The notes under the pieces are model-generated. The model made no database searches, was not told where the DNA came from, and was given only the letters and a program-made list of their open reading frames with translations. This document shows positions 25,842 through 35,516 of a stretch of DNA of 64,000 nucleotides, in pieces; the first letter of the stretch is position 1, and the number at the start of each line of letters is the position of its first letter. A program made the translations under genes and the position numbers. The DNA comes from Lysinibacillus capsici. Lineage in GTDB: Bacteria > Bacillota > Bacilli > Bacillales_A > Planococcaceae. The stretch is from NCBI RefSeq assembly GCF_003367505.1, contig NZ_PXXX01000001.1, positions 1 to 64,000 on the forward strand, in the 5' to 3' direction.

Positions 25842-26900
25842 GTGAAGAAAATAATGTTAGCTGGTGCACTGAGTATTGCATGTTTTACAGGGGTTGGTGG
25901 ACAGGCGTATGCACAGGATGTAGTAAATATGGCAAATATAATCCATCCAAAGCAGAATGTTGCAGCCACTAGTCAGTTACAAGCCATGCCCTATCAAGAT
26001 ATTTATAAAATGCTTTTGTTATCTAAAATAGGCTTTGAAAATAATGAAGTGTCGATTGTTACAACAAAAAATAGTATTACAGTAAAAATTTCATTAGAGG
26101 CGATTCTTCAATCGTACAAAGATGGTACAAACCTCTATCCAGAGGGAGAAAAAGAGTTTAAGGAAAACTATGAAGAACTGAAGAAGTTATTTGGGCCTGC
26201 GATTCAAATAAAAATTACACAAACTAGTAATGGCTATAAGAGTGAGGTATATACAGCTGGCAAATGGGAAGCAGTTAGTGCAGAGGATTTAAATGATATG
26301 GTACAGGTATTTGCTCGTGCCGACGTTGAGTTAAAAGCAGGTGGATATTTCAAGGATGCTATTGGTCATTGGGCTGAAAGCTATATTCAGTTACTATATC
26401 AAACAAATATCATTAATGGGACAACGGCTACTATGTTTAATCCAAATGGACAAGTGACGCGTGGAGAACTGGCGGCTATTATTTTCCGTGCATCTGGCTT
26501 AAATGTGAATGAAGATTATGAGGGTCCTGCTTCTTATACTGATCTTAGTGGTTTCTGGGGTGCTAAGGAGGTAGCGATTCTTGAGGAGTATGGCTTAATC
26601 GATATTTTCAATGGTGAAAAATTTGAGCCGAAAAAGCCCGTTACACGAGAGGAAATGGCCTATATTACTGCTAGGTATTTAGAAGGTATGGAAGTGAATG
26701 TTGCGCAAGTGAGCAAAAACAATTCATTCACAGATAAAAATCAAATGCGTCAAGAAACAGTAGAGGCTATCGGTCTATTGCAACATCTAGGTATTTTAAA
26801 TGGTACGAATGGTAAGTTTAACCCAAAAGGTAATCTTACTCGGGCAGAGGTTTCTAAAATTTTAACGCTTACTTTAATGCTAGTTAGTGAAGAAGAATAA
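25842..26900 (+). CDS. Exported protein with three SLH domains
   Basis: 352 residues. Signal peptide 1-25 (GTG start; cleavage near GQAYA-QD). Residues about 30-165 form a domain I do not recognise, with YQDIYKMLLLSKIGF and an alternating beta pattern. Three S-layer homology domains follow at about 168-225 (YFKDAIGHWAE..., VTRGELAAI), 228-285 (YTDLSGFWGAKE, VTREEMAYI) and 290-350 (SFTDKNQMRQE, LTRAEVSKI). Such domains bind pyruvylated secondary cell-wall polymers, so the protein is probably a surface protein attached beside the S-layer. Strong GAAGGGGG ribosome binding site. Confidence 0.88.
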   Translation: MKKIMLAGALSIACFTGVGGQAYAQDVVNMANIIHPKQNVAATSQLQAMPYQDIYKMLLLSKIGFENNEVSIVTTKNSITVKISLEAILQSYKDGTNLYPEGEKEFKENYEELKKLFGPAIQIKITQTSNGYKSEVYTAGKWEAVSAEDLNDMVQVFARADVELKAGGYFKDAIGHWAESYIQLLYQTNIINGTTATMFNPNGQVTRGELAAIIFRASGLNVNEDYEGPASYTDLSGFWGAKEVAILEEYGLIDIFNGEKFEPKKPVTREEMAYITARYLEGMEVNVAQVSKNNSFTDKNQMRQETVEAIGLLQHLGILNGTNGKFNPKGNLTRAEVSKILTLTLMLVSEEE

Positions 26901-26906
26901 AAGAGG

Positions 26907-26939
26907 AAAGGGATGTCTCATGCGCGGAGACATCCCTTT
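26907..26939. terminator. Bidirectional terminator
   Basis: Perfect 13-bp stem AAAGGGATGTCTC / GAGACATCCCTTT with a 7-base loop between the SLH gene and the converging ZIP gene. Confidence 0.9.
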
Positions 26940-26940
26940 G

Positions 26941-27636
26941 TTATTCAACAAGTATATGGAAAATATAGCTTAGGAAATAACCTAGAAAGAGATACATAAA
27001 AACTGCTTTAAATGAGACTTTCTGTAGCTGATGCAAAATGAATTCAGAAATACTAGCTGTAGCAATCAATCCTATCGAAATGCCCATTAAGATCCCTTGT
27101 GCTTTGTCTGGTAAAGCCCAATACTGACCAAACCAGATGAAAATACTAAAGAAAATAGAGAAGATGAAGAAATAAATGAAAAGTCTCCAAAGCCTTTCAC
27201 CTTGAGAGATGAGTGCAGTAGATAATGCAAATCCCTCTGGAACATGGTGGAGAATAATGGAGGCTGTGAGAGAAATACTTAATGCAGCATTTCCAAGTAA
27301 ATTTCCAACAGTGAGACTAATAGGTATTGTATGGATAATCATAGCTAGTGTTAATAGAGAGACAGAGGGATTCTGTGCATGAGAAGCATGAAATAAGGTA
27401 TCTAGTAGTTGGAAGATGAAATAACCAATAAAAATACCTAATATAATCCCAAATGATTGATAGATTTGAAAGGAAGAAGGGATGATATCTAGCACAAGTA
27501 AGCCTACTAAAAAACCTCCGCACAATAATGATAACCCCTGTGTCGTATGCTGAAATAGCTTAGAGAAAATCCAGGCAATCGCGCCCCCAATGCTCACACT
27601 GAAAAATAGAAAACCGCCAAGTATCATTGCACTCAC
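26941..27636 (-). CDS. ZIP-family metal transporter
   Basis: 231 residues with about eight membrane helices. It carries the ZIP metal-site helices: IIHTIPISLTVGNLLGNA near residue 105 and ILHHVPEGFALSTALI near 130, where HHxPEG is the hallmark. It probably imports Zn2+ or another divalent cation (gluconate-type ZIPs exist, so direction and metal are uncertain). No cytosolic His-rich loop is present. The gene is monocistronic. No Zur-like operator was recognised upstream. Confidence 0.82.
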   Translation of the reverse strand: MSAMILGGFLFFSVSIGGAIAWIFSKLFQHTTQGLSLLCGGFLVGLLVLDIIPSSFQIYQSFGIILGIFIGYFIFQLLDTLFHASHAQNPSVSLLTLAMIIHTIPISLTVGNLLGNAALSISLTASIILHHVPEGFALSTALISQGERLWRLFIYFFIFSIFFSIFIWFGQYWALPDKAQGILMGISIGLIATASISEFILHQLQKVSFKAVFMYLFLGYFLSYIFHILVE

Positions 27637-27835
27637 CTGTAAAATTCCTCCGCCCTATCATCAACTTAATGCCTTTTTCAAACTATATGCTAAGTAGAAA
27701 TGAATATGCTTGACATTGAATTGCCTGCATAAAAACGATAATGACAAAGATGTGCATACTGCAGGTTAGCGAAGGAAAGAATAGAGTCGAAAATATATGC
27801 TTGTTGTGATGATACTATGCAAAGGGAGTGTTGTC

Positions 27836-28160
27836 GTGAAGGCTGTAACCTATCATGGAAATAAAGATATTAGATGGTCCAACTGTTAAAAGAAGGACGA
27901 TATTATTGTGAAAATCACTTCTACTGCTATTCGTGGAACTGATTTGCATATTTACCAAGGCGCTATTCTTTCACATAAGAATTATGTAATAGGTAAGAGC
28001 ATGTGACAAAAGTGAAAAAGGGTGACTGTGTCCTCTTGCCTTTTAATGTATCGTACCATTACATATCAATTGCCATTAGAAGAAGCAAGTAGCCTATGAA
28101 ATAATTTGTGGACGGGAAGATAACTATATAAAGTTGATTCTAAAACCTGAAATCGAGTGA
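27836..28160 (+). pseudogene. Zinc-dependent alcohol dehydrogenase remnant
   Basis: A decayed medium-chain (FDH-like) alcohol dehydrogenase. From the GTG at 27836 it reads KAVTYHGNKDIRW, then a stop, then KKDDIIVKITSTAIRGTDLH and IYQGAIL (normally ..CGSDLHIY), then KNYVIGK, then KKGDCVLLPFNVS after another shift. Near 28070 it jumps to C-terminal pieces LPLEEAS, AYEI and GREDNYIKLILKPEIE with the natural stop at 28160. About 700 bases of the middle, including the cofactor domain, are missing. The catalytic Cys is replaced by Arg. It is clearly nonfunctional. Confidence 0.85.
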
Positions 28161-28284
28161 GTATGCTCCTTTTTTGTGGAAATATAGGGAATGGTTTAAA
28201 TTGACTGAATATTGGTTTAATTCTATACTTTTTAATAGAAAGGACAGATTCATCGATTTAGCTCATATAGGGAGGAATGGTTGA

Positions 28285-29973
28285 ATGAAATGGGATGCTA
28301 GTTATGATGTAGTAGTAGTAGGCTCTGGTGCAGCGGGATTGACAGCAGGTTTAACAGCAAAGTTACAAGGAATGAAATCATTAGTGATCGAAAAAACAGA
28401 TCGCTATGGTGGTGCTTCTGCTATTTCAGGCGGTGCTTTATGGATTCCTAATAATCATATCATTAAAGGTGCAGGTGTCCCAGATACACATGAACTTGCA
28501 CGCCAATATCTAGATTCAACAATCGGTGATCGTGTGCCAGAAGAGCTAAAGGAAACTTATATTACGAGAGGGCCTGAAATGTTACGCTTTTTATACAATA
28601 AAACAAAGCATATGCGCTTCCAATATGCAAAAGGCTACTCGGATTATTATCCAGAAAAACCAGGTGGGTTGTCACAGGGACGCTCCATTGAACCACTTAT
28701 TTTCGATTTAACAAAAATGGGCTCTTTAGCAAATTCTATGCGTCGTGCAACTCTATCAACAAAAGGCTTCACGATGAATAGCTACGAGTTTCATAAAGTG
28801 AATATGATTACCCGGACGCTAAAAGGTAAAACTACTGCACTGAAATTAGGGGCGCGTTTAGTCAAGTCAAAGGTAACTAAGAGCGATCCAGTAGCCTTAG
28901 GAGAAGCTTTAATTGCACGTTTACGCCTCTCCCTTGCAGAAGCAAATGGTGAGCTTTGGCTATCAACGGCCTTTAAAGATTTCATTATGGGCAAAGGAAG
29001 AGTAATAGGAATTATTGTGGAAAGAGATGGACAAGAGCTTAAAATTGAGGCAAAGAAAGGTGTTGTTCTGTCATCAGGTGGCTTCTCACATAATCAGACA
29101 CTTCGTGAAAAGTATTTACCAAGTCCTACGAATGCTGCATGGACTTCTTCTCCAGAAGGTCAAACAGGTGACATCCTTGAACCTGGCGTAAAAATTGGTG
29201 CAACGTTGGATTTAATGGATAAAGTATGGGGAGCCCCTTCTGTTATTGATCCACAAGGACATCCATTCTTCCTTGTGGCAGATCGTGGCGTGCCCAATAT
29301 GATTGTAGTGGATAGTGCAGGGCAACGTTTTGTCAATGAAGCGGCTCCATATCATGAATTCGTGGATACGATGTATAAGCATCAAGAGGTCACACAGCAG
29401 GCAGTTCCTTCCTGGATATTAATTGATGCTTCAGCTAAAAGCCGTTATATTTTTACAGGATTGTTCCCAGGACAGGCATTCCCGAAAAGTTGGTTTGAGC
29501 ATGGAGTTGCAAAAAGTGCGGAAACGATTGAAGAGCTTGCCAAACAAATGGAAGTGCCAGCGGAGAACCTAGTAGCAACGGTGAATCGTTTTAATGACTT
29601 TGCGCGGAACGGACATGATGATGATTTTTATCGAGGAGATAGTGCCTACGATAATTACTATGGGGACCCGACACTACCAAATCCAAATTTAGCAGAAATC
29701 AAGAAAGCACCATTCTATGCATTGCGTCTATATCCTGGAGACATCGGCACAAAAGGTGGCCTCGTAGTAGACGAATATGCTCGTGTAATAAAGGAGAATG
29801 GCGAACCCATTGAGGGGTTGTATGCTTCTGGCAATTGTTCAGCGTCTATCATGGGGGAAACGTATCCTGGCCCAGGCGCAACCATTGGGCCTGGTATGAC
29901 ACTAAGCTTTGTGGCGACAGCACATATGGCCAATGCAGTGACAAAAGATGAGGTATCACTTGTAAACGTGTAA
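28285..29973 (+). CDS. FAD-dependent oxidoreductase, 3-ketosteroid dehydrogenase-like
   Basis: 562 residues of the fumarate reductase/3-ketosteroid delta-1-dehydrogenase (KstD) flavoprotein family. FAD-binding motif VVVVGSGAAGLTAGLTA near the start with the Glu-containing VIEKTDRYGGASAISGGALWIP, and the C-terminal closing segment GNCSASIMGETYPGPGATIGPGMT. Family members desaturate ring A of steroids or reduce enoates; here the substrate is unknown. The YPGPGATIGPG segment is typical of the KstD branch. It stands alone after a dead alcohol dehydrogenase gene. AGGGAGGA ribosome binding site. Confidence 0.82.
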   Translation: MKWDASYDVVVVGSGAAGLTAGLTAKLQGMKSLVIEKTDRYGGASAISGGALWIPNNHIIKGAGVPDTHELARQYLDSTIGDRVPEELKETYITRGPEMLRFLYNKTKHMRFQYAKGYSDYYPEKPGGLSQGRSIEPLIFDLTKMGSLANSMRRATLSTKGFTMNSYEFHKVNMITRTLKGKTTALKLGARLVKSKVTKSDPVALGEALIARLRLSLAEANGELWLSTAFKDFIMGKGRVIGIIVERDGQELKIEAKKGVVLSSGGFSHNQTLREKYLPSPTNAAWTSSPEGQTGDILEPGVKIGATLDLMDKVWGAPSVIDPQGHPFFLVADRGVPNMIVVDSAGQRFVNEAAPYHEFVDTMYKHQEVTQQAVPSWILIDASAKSRYIFTGLFPGQAFPKSWFEHGVAKSAETIEELAKQMEVPAENLVATVNRFNDFARNGHDDDFYRGDSAYDNYYGDPTLPNPNLAEIKKAPFYALRLYPGDIGTKGGLVVDEYARVIKENGEPIEGLYASGNCSASIMGETYPGPGATIGPGMTLSFVATAHMANAVTKDEVSLVNV

Positions 29974-30106
29974 ATGAAACGAAGCCCTTCCTTTCTAATA
30001 AGGAGGGATTTTTACGTTGGTGTAATGTTCTAATACTTTCTTGCTAGGAATATAGTGGCTACTAAATGTATGGCGATAATCATGTGAAAAGGAGCGATTT
30101 AGTTCA

Positions 30107-31720
30107 TTGCTAGCTTATAAACTCATAACGACTATCGAAGAGTTAGAGCCCTATCGGAGCATTTGGTCAGAGATTCTTGAAAAAGAGTATAATAATAACC
30201 CTTTTATTGAGTATGAATGGATTTCAACTTGGTGGACAACGCTCGGGATTCATGACAATGTCAAAATTTACATAGTGGAGCATCAAGGTATAGCAGTGGC
30301 CTTTTTTCCGTTAGTGCATTCTGTACGATTTGGTACAATCCATTATTTCAGCTTTTTAGGACAAGGTTTTGCGACCTATATGGAAGTGATTGCTGATAAG
30401 GAGTGGTTAGAACCTTCGATTACGTTTCTTTTGAAGGAGTTTTCACGAAAATATAAGCGTTATTTAATCGTGTTACATGGATTATTAGAAAGTAAAAATA
30501 CCTCTCAAGTATTAGAAAAATATGCGATTGAATATCAGATGCCTCATTCGATTTTTCGAACTGTCACATCTTATATTGATTTCCAAACCATTCCTATGGA
30601 AACATTTCTAAAGATGCATCGTAAGAAATTCAAAAGCCTTAAACGGCGTGAAAACAAATTAAAGTCTCTTGGTCATGTCGCCTTTCAGGAAGTGGATCAC
30701 AATCATCTACAAGACATGTTTACGTTATTCAAGAGAAGATGGCAAAAGAAAATTGATAAAAGTGGCTTTACTGAAAAGCAAACTCGTCTATTTTATGAGC
30801 AGCTAGCTAAAACCAACAGTAAGGAGCTTCGCGTAGAAGTCGATAGCTTACAATTTGAAGGGCAGTGGATTGCTTTTACAATTGACCTATGCTGTAGAGA
30901 GCGCAATTTTTGTCAGGCAATGGGCCATGAGCCAGATTTTAATCTATTTGGTCCAGGTCGCCTCATTGAAAAAGAAAATATGCTAAAAGCACATCAAGCT
31001 GGCTATCGTTATTATGACTTAGGAAGTGGCTATGAGCCATATAAGTTTGAATGGTATACACATATTGATTTTACTAGGAAATTTGTGATGAGTACAAAAG
31101 GAGTTAAAGAGCGTAGTATTCGATTATGGATGGTCATACGTGATCGCCTAAAAGGGCTATTAACGAATAATCATCAGCTAGTAAAATTGAAGCGAGACCG
31201 ATTAGGAGAACTGCGTTATTTTCTGAAGCATGCAAGCACGAAAGATTGGCTAAGAGCTTTTACAAAAATGTTCCAACGAATGCTAGCCATTCATATTTTA
31301 GATGTTTATATTGCAAAGCAACAACAGAGTAAAGGAAATGTGAGATTTCAAGAATTATCAATGAAAGACATCATGACAACGAAGGATCGAGCGAAAAATG
31401 TTACAGATTTCTATAAGGGCTATCGACTCTTTGCAGATAGCGATCATGTCATCTATAAGCGACACGATCAAACGGTAGCCGAAGAAACGGTTAACTATTC
31501 CTATGAGCTGTCAGACAATATGTCGTTTATAAAAGAATATGATAGCTTGCGACTAAAGGAGATCGTTGCAGATGTGCAGCGGGAAGGGAGAGCAGTCTGT
31601 ACAATAGTCCCTTGGTATAAGAGAACCAGACGAAGAAAGCTCATGCAGGCAGGCTTCCATAAAGTAGCTAAAATTAATATAATAAAGATTTTCAAGTGGC
31701 AAAAAATATACGATATCTAA
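30107..31720 (+). CDS. CelD/BcsL-type acetyltransferase-fold protein (paralogue 1)
   Basis: 537 residues, TTG start with AAAAGGAGCG upstream. The core at about 15-330 is a GNAT-like domain of the CelD/BcsL (Acetyltransf_6) kind: NPFIEYEWISTWW near 30, RRENKLKSLG near 182, then QWIAFTIDLCCRERNFCQAMGHEPDFN and YRYYDLGSGYEPYKFEW near 290-320. Such proteins acylate polysaccharides or lipid-linked sugars. The C-terminal 200 residues form a second, less conserved domain. It is a clear paralogue of the gene at 36640-38313, sharing NPFIE, GLLESK, the RRE/KLK motif and the HEP.FNLFG.GR segment, but sits 4 kb from the polysaccharide cluster. Confidence 0.78.
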   Translation: MLAYKLITTIEELEPYRSIWSEILEKEYNNNPFIEYEWISTWWTTLGIHDNVKIYIVEHQGIAVAFFPLVHSVRFGTIHYFSFLGQGFATYMEVIADKEWLEPSITFLLKEFSRKYKRYLIVLHGLLESKNTSQVLEKYAIEYQMPHSIFRTVTSYIDFQTIPMETFLKMHRKKFKSLKRRENKLKSLGHVAFQEVDHNHLQDMFTLFKRRWQKKIDKSGFTEKQTRLFYEQLAKTNSKELRVEVDSLQFEGQWIAFTIDLCCRERNFCQAMGHEPDFNLFGPGRLIEKENMLKAHQAGYRYYDLGSGYEPYKFEWYTHIDFTRKFVMSTKGVKERSIRLWMVIRDRLKGLLTNNHQLVKLKRDRLGELRYFLKHASTKDWLRAFTKMFQRMLAIHILDVYIAKQQQSKGNVRFQELSMKDIMTTKDRAKNVTDFYKGYRLFADSDHVIYKRHDQTVAEETVNYSYELSDNMSFIKEYDSLRLKEIVADVQREGRAVCTIVPWYKRTRRRKLMQAGFHKVAKINIIKIFKWQKIYDI

Positions 31721-31725
31721 ATAAC

Positions 31726-31755
31726 AACACCCTCAGCATATTTGCTGAGGGTGTT
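31726..31755. terminator. Bidirectional terminator
   Basis: Perfect 13-bp stem AACACCCTCAGCA / TGCTGAGGGTGTT with a 4-base loop, between the converging genes ending at 31720 and 31759. Confidence 0.9.
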
Positions 31756-31758
31756 TGA

Positions 31759-32376
31759 TTAAAAATGAATACCAGGTTTATCAATTAGCTTACAGCCTGT
31801 ACCATACTTGGCTTTTAAGGCACCTTTGAAAAGAGTGTGCTCCAGCTCTGGGAATGTCTGTTTCCAAAGTTCAAAGACATTATGGCTAGATGCTTTGCCG
31901 TCCTTTGTTAAGCGCGCAATATGGAAGCCATATTCATCATTACAGCGAGCCAATGGGCGGTTTTCTCTTACTGTAATAATTCGACCACTTGCCGTCATTT
32001 CATATAAGCCTTCATAGCCAGCAATCGCACGGCTTTCTTCTTGTCCTTCAACTAAAGGCTTTTCTTCATGTGGTGCTACTTTTTCCTCTGTCGTTGCTTC
32101 TTGTTCAGAAGATTGAGTTTCTTTATCGCTGTTTCCTGCTGGTAGTTGTTCAACAATCACAAAATCTTTTTTTGAAGCTTTATCGCTCATTGTCGCCATC
32201 ACGTTCATGATAGAGCCTACATAGCGTAATGGTTTTTCTCTTCCTTCTTCGAAAACAAAAATATTATACTCGGTTTTATTAATCTTTTTCATAATAATAT
32301 TACCCGTTGTAATAGTAAAACCGATGAATTTGTTCTTTTTAAGTGCTTGTATTGCTTCTTGCTTTGTTAAAATCAT
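31759..32376 (-). CDS. Hypothetical protein with NUMOD4-like domain
   Basis: 205 residues in two parts. Residues 1-75 are a small unfamiliar domain (ILTKQEAIQALKKNKFIGFT...). A Glu-rich linker at about 80-115 follows. Residues 116-175 resemble NUMOD4, the DNA-binding module of phage and homing HNH endonucleases: IAGYEGLYEMTASGRIITVR, RPLARCNDEYGFHIARLTKDGK. There is no HNH nuclease core after it. It may be a domesticated homing-endonuclease accessory module. Function unknown; monocistronic with its own promoter region. Confidence 0.6.
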   Translation of the reverse strand: MILTKQEAIQALKKNKFIGFTITTGNIIMKKINKTEYNIFVFEEGREKPLRYVGSIMNVMATMSDKASKKDFVIVEQLPAGNSDKETQSSEQEATTEEKVAPHEEKPLVEGQEESRAIAGYEGLYEMTASGRIITVRENRPLARCNDEYGFHIARLTKDGKASSHNVFELWKQTFPELEHTLFKGALKAKYGTGCKLIDKPGIHF

Positions 32377-32591
32377 TTTGAAAATCTCCTAAAGAATTAT
32401 TTATTCTATTCTACCATAAAAATTATCACATTGTTTTTCGTAAAATAATGGATGATTTTGTACAATGCAGGGAAATATCCCTATTTTCTCAAAATTAATA
32501 ATGGTACTATTAAGAATGTTTGGGGAATAGAACTCCTTTATAAAGGAGCTTTCATAATAGAGATACAATTTTAGTAGGGAGTGTTGATAGG

Positions 32592-34202
32592 TTGATCAAT
32601 GTGCTTGGGGGCATAGGTTTATTTTTACTTGGAATGACGATGCTAACAAACGGTTTAAAGGAATTGGCAGGAGATGCCTTGAAAAAATGGCTCAATCGTT
32701 TTACAGGTGGGACCATTAGCTCGGTACTATCTGGTACATTTATGACAATGCTTGTACAATCCTCCACGGCCACGACCTTGATTACGATAGGTTTTGTCAG
32801 TGCTGGACTTCTTACATTTGTCCAATCGATTGGCGTTATTATTGGCGCCAATATCGGGAGTACGAGTACTGGTTGGATTATTTCATTAATCGGCTTTAAG
32901 ATCAATATGCAGACAATGTCACTACCTTTTATTGCGCTTGGTGTATTTGTCCAATTGCTCGCACCACGTGATTACAAAGCAATTGGAGGGCTAGTGACTG
33001 GTTTTGGCTTATTATTTTTAGGTATTGATGTTCTTCAGGGAGGAATGGCTGCGGTACAAGATAAAATTCCATTCGATGCATTTAGTGCAAATTCTATTAG
33101 TGGCAAGCTAATTTTAATTGTTTTGGGTCTTATCATGACGGTTATTATGCAGGCTTCTAGTGCTGCAATAGCAGCCACTTTAACAGCTTTATATGCAGGT
33201 GCTATTGATTTTGAACAGGCTGCTTATTTAGTCATTGGTCAAAATATCGGGACGACAGCTACAGCGTTATTTGCTGCGATTGGTGCATCAACAGCTGCAA
33301 AACGAACAGCTGTGACACATGTAATGTTCAATGTAGTCACTGCTATACTAGTGACATTCGGTGCAAGGTTTATGTTTGCTCTTACAGAGTTTGTCACGAA
33401 ATCCATCAATGGTAGCTTTGCTGAAACACTCGGCATTGCTGTTTTCCATACATTATTTAGTGTGATTGGCGCGATACTCTTTGTGCCATTTGTTCGTCCT
33501 TTTGCAAAGGCCATTGAAAAAATGATACCTGAAAAAGGAAATTATTTAACTCGTAATTTAGATAGTAGTGTTGCCAAACTACCTGGAGTTGCTGTAGAGG
33601 TATCCTTTAATACATTGCAAGATATTACTAAGGAAATGACGACAGTACTCGTTTCCCTTATTCAAGGAAAAAAACGCACAGCTGAAACAGACAGTAGATT
33701 GGCTCAAATAGATGAGGCAATCGAAAAAACACGTTTATTTATGGATGCTATTCAATCTTCCTCTCAAAAAGAACGGTATAAGCATATTGCCCTTTTACAT
33801 GCTTTAGACCACTTATATCGTTTGTCAAAGGCATTACGTGAGCAACATCCAAATGCCTTTCAATTACAGGAGACATTAACCCAAAAGTGGTTAGAGGTAT
33901 TGGAAAAAGTACTACTAATCATTGATGAGGATGAACGTCTACCTGAGATTGCTACCTTGCTTGAGGTTACTTCCTCTGAAATGGCTACGGTGCGTCGTGA
34001 TAAACGAAACGCATACTTTGAGCACACTGTTGAAAATGTGGTAGAGTTAGAGACAGCTGTATCGAAAGTGGAGACTTTGCTGTGGATTGATCGACTTGTC
34101 TATCACTATTGGCGTACGACCGCTCGTCTTGCAGAGTACCAAACCGTGACTAAGAAAGGTCGTCATATTGACACAGAAAAAAATACAGTAACAGTTGAAT
34201 AA
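32592..34202 (+). CDS. Na/Pi cotransporter family protein with PhoU-like tail
   Basis: 536 residues, TTG start with TAGGGAG upstream. Residues 1-310 hold two inverted Na/Pi-cotransporter repeats with about eight helices. The QSS-type motifs are LVQSSTATTLITIGFVSAG near 55 and IMQASSAAIAATLTALYAG near 200, and IGANIGSTSTG and IGQNIGTTATAL follow each. Residues about 340-536 form a cytosolic helical PhoU-like domain. It is likely a sodium-dependent phosphate importer or exporter. Start choice is uncertain within a few codons. Confidence 0.87.
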   Translation: MINVLGGIGLFLLGMTMLTNGLKELAGDALKKWLNRFTGGTISSVLSGTFMTMLVQSSTATTLITIGFVSAGLLTFVQSIGVIIGANIGSTSTGWIISLIGFKINMQTMSLPFIALGVFVQLLAPRDYKAIGGLVTGFGLLFLGIDVLQGGMAAVQDKIPFDAFSANSISGKLILIVLGLIMTVIMQASSAAIAATLTALYAGAIDFEQAAYLVIGQNIGTTATALFAAIGASTAAKRTAVTHVMFNVVTAILVTFGARFMFALTEFVTKSINGSFAETLGIAVFHTLFSVIGAILFVPFVRPFAKAIEKMIPEKGNYLTRNLDSSVAKLPGVAVEVSFNTLQDITKEMTTVLVSLIQGKKRTAETDSRLAQIDEAIEKTRLFMDAIQSSSQKERYKHIALLHALDHLYRLSKALREQHPNAFQLQETLTQKWLEVLEKVLLIIDEDERLPEIATLLEVTSSEMATVRRDKRNAYFEHTVENVVELETAVSKVETLLWIDRLVYHYWRTTARLAEYQTVTKKGRHIDTEKNTVTVE

Positions 34203-34270
34203 ATGGAATGCTCGTCTTACGTTTGTAAGCGGGCATTTTTCTTCGCTTTACAAATAAAGGAGGATCTAGA

Positions 34271-34720
34271 ATGGTTCAGCATAAATTTACAATGGACTTA
34301 ACTTGGTCAGAAGGAAGAAACGGTACAGGAAATATCCAAGCTAGTAATTTGCAAACACAAATTTCTATTCCTCGGGAAATGAATGGACCTGGCATTGGTA
34401 CAAATCCAGATGAAATGCTTTTAGGGGCAGCTGCAACCTGTTATTTAATTACACTAGCTGCTTTATTCGAAAGGTCAGAAATAGATGTACTGGAATTATC
34501 CATGCAGGCCCATGGATTTGTTAGTGTAGAAAATGGCATTTTTACGTATGAAAAAATTGTCCATAAACCGACTATTATTGTGCAAGAGCGAACAGAACAT
34601 CTTGAAAAAAGACTTCTACGCTTAGCACACAAGGCTGAACAAACATGTATGATCAGTAAAGCATTAAAAGGTAATGTTGTAATTGAATGTGATGTTCAAA
34701 TTTTTGAAGCAAGCATATAA
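34271..34720 (+). CDS. OsmC/Ohr-family peroxiredoxin-like protein
   Basis: 149 residues of the OsmC family, thiol-dependent hydroperoxide reductases or related stress proteins. NPDEMLLGAAATCYLITLAAL near residue 40 carries the first redox Cys, and EQTCMISKALKGN near 120 the second, at the expected spacing. It starts about 70 bases after the Na/Pi gene and could be in the same transcript, although the GC-rich CGTCTTAC...GTAAGCGGG stretch between them may form a hairpin. Confidence 0.85.
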   Translation: MVQHKFTMDLTWSEGRNGTGNIQASNLQTQISIPREMNGPGIGTNPDEMLLGAAATCYLITLAALFERSEIDVLELSMQAHGFVSVENGIFTYEKIVHKPTIIVQERTEHLEKRLLRLAHKAEQTCMISKALKGNVVIECDVQIFEASI

Positions 34721-34730
34721 TAAGACAGCA

Positions 34731-34770
34731 AGAGTTATTCAGCAAGTAACGCTGATATAACTCTTTTTTT
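34731..34770 (+). terminator. Rho-independent terminator
   Basis: Stem AGAGTTAT / ATAACTCT, with a secondary TCAGC..GCTGA pairing inside, followed by a run of T. It ends the OsmC gene. Confidence 0.75.
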
Positions 34771-34861
34771 CATAAAATAAGCACTTTTTCTAAAATAGTT
34801 CTAGAAATGTTCAAAATGAATATATAGAGTTAAGTGCTAAAAAAATGCAAAGGATGATGTA

Positions 34862-35497
34862 TTGCACGTTCAGACAGCTCAGAATCTCACATTCTATGGT
34901 CAGTACGGCAAAAGAATATTCGATATTATTGGGGCATTATTTTTGCTTTTTATAACAATTCCTCTAATGCTAGCTATATTCCTCATTTTACTCATAACGA
35001 CAGGTCGCCCCATTTTTTTTAAACAAATCCGAACTGGCCTCGATCATCACCGCTTTGTGATTTGGAAGCTACGAACAATGTGTATTCAGGCAGTTCCAGT
35101 CAATATGCCGACTATTTGTGCTGATGGTATCCCTGATGATTATTATTTTAAAACAGAGCAAGATACACGCATCACAAAAGTGGGCGCTATTCTTCGAAAA
35201 CTCAGTATTGATGAAATTCCACAACTTTTAAATGTGTTAAAAGGTGATATGAGCATTGTAGGTCCACGTCCTGAAGTACCAACGATCACGAATGCATATA
35301 ATTCCTTACAGGCTCGGCGTTTGGAGGTAAAGCCAGGATTAACAGGCCTCGCTCAAATTAATGGTAGGTCGAATATTTCACATGGACAAAAAATATCATA
35401 TGACATTGAATACGTTGATCATTATTCCTTTTGGTTGGATGTCCAAATTTTGTTGAAGACAATTTATGTTGTCGTTGCACGCACAGGTGCTTATTAA
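34862..35497 (+). CDS. Undecaprenyl-phosphate sugar transferase (EpsL/WcaJ C-terminal type)
   Basis: 211 residues, TTG start. The initiating glycosyl-1-phosphate transferase for an exopolysaccharide. One N-terminal membrane helix (about 20-42), then the family catalytic core: [22 protein letters not shown] near residue 60, [28 protein letters not shown] near 120 with the DE pair, [13 protein letters not shown] near 165 and [15 protein letters not shown] near 185. First gene of the exopolysaccharide cluster running to 40037. The short size matches B. subtilis EpsL. Confidence 0.92.
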   Translation: MHVQTAQNLTFYGQYGKRIFDIIGALFLLFITIPLMLAIFLILLITTGRPIFFKQIRTGLDHHRFVIWKLRTMCIQAVPVNMPTICADGIPDDYYFKTEQDTRITKVGAILRKLSIDEIPQLLNVLKGDMSIVGPRPEVPTITNAYNSLQARRLEVKPGLTGLAQINGRSNISHGQKISYDIEYVDHYSFWLDVQILLKTIYVVVARTGAY

Positions 35498-35516
35498 AAA
35501 ATAAGGAGTGGCCATA

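Noticed and set aside
29985..30013. Terminator-like hairpin after the KstD-like gene
   Set aside because: CCCTTCCTT/AAGGAGGG pairs only with a bulge and a G-T pair, so it was too weak to list although a T run follows.
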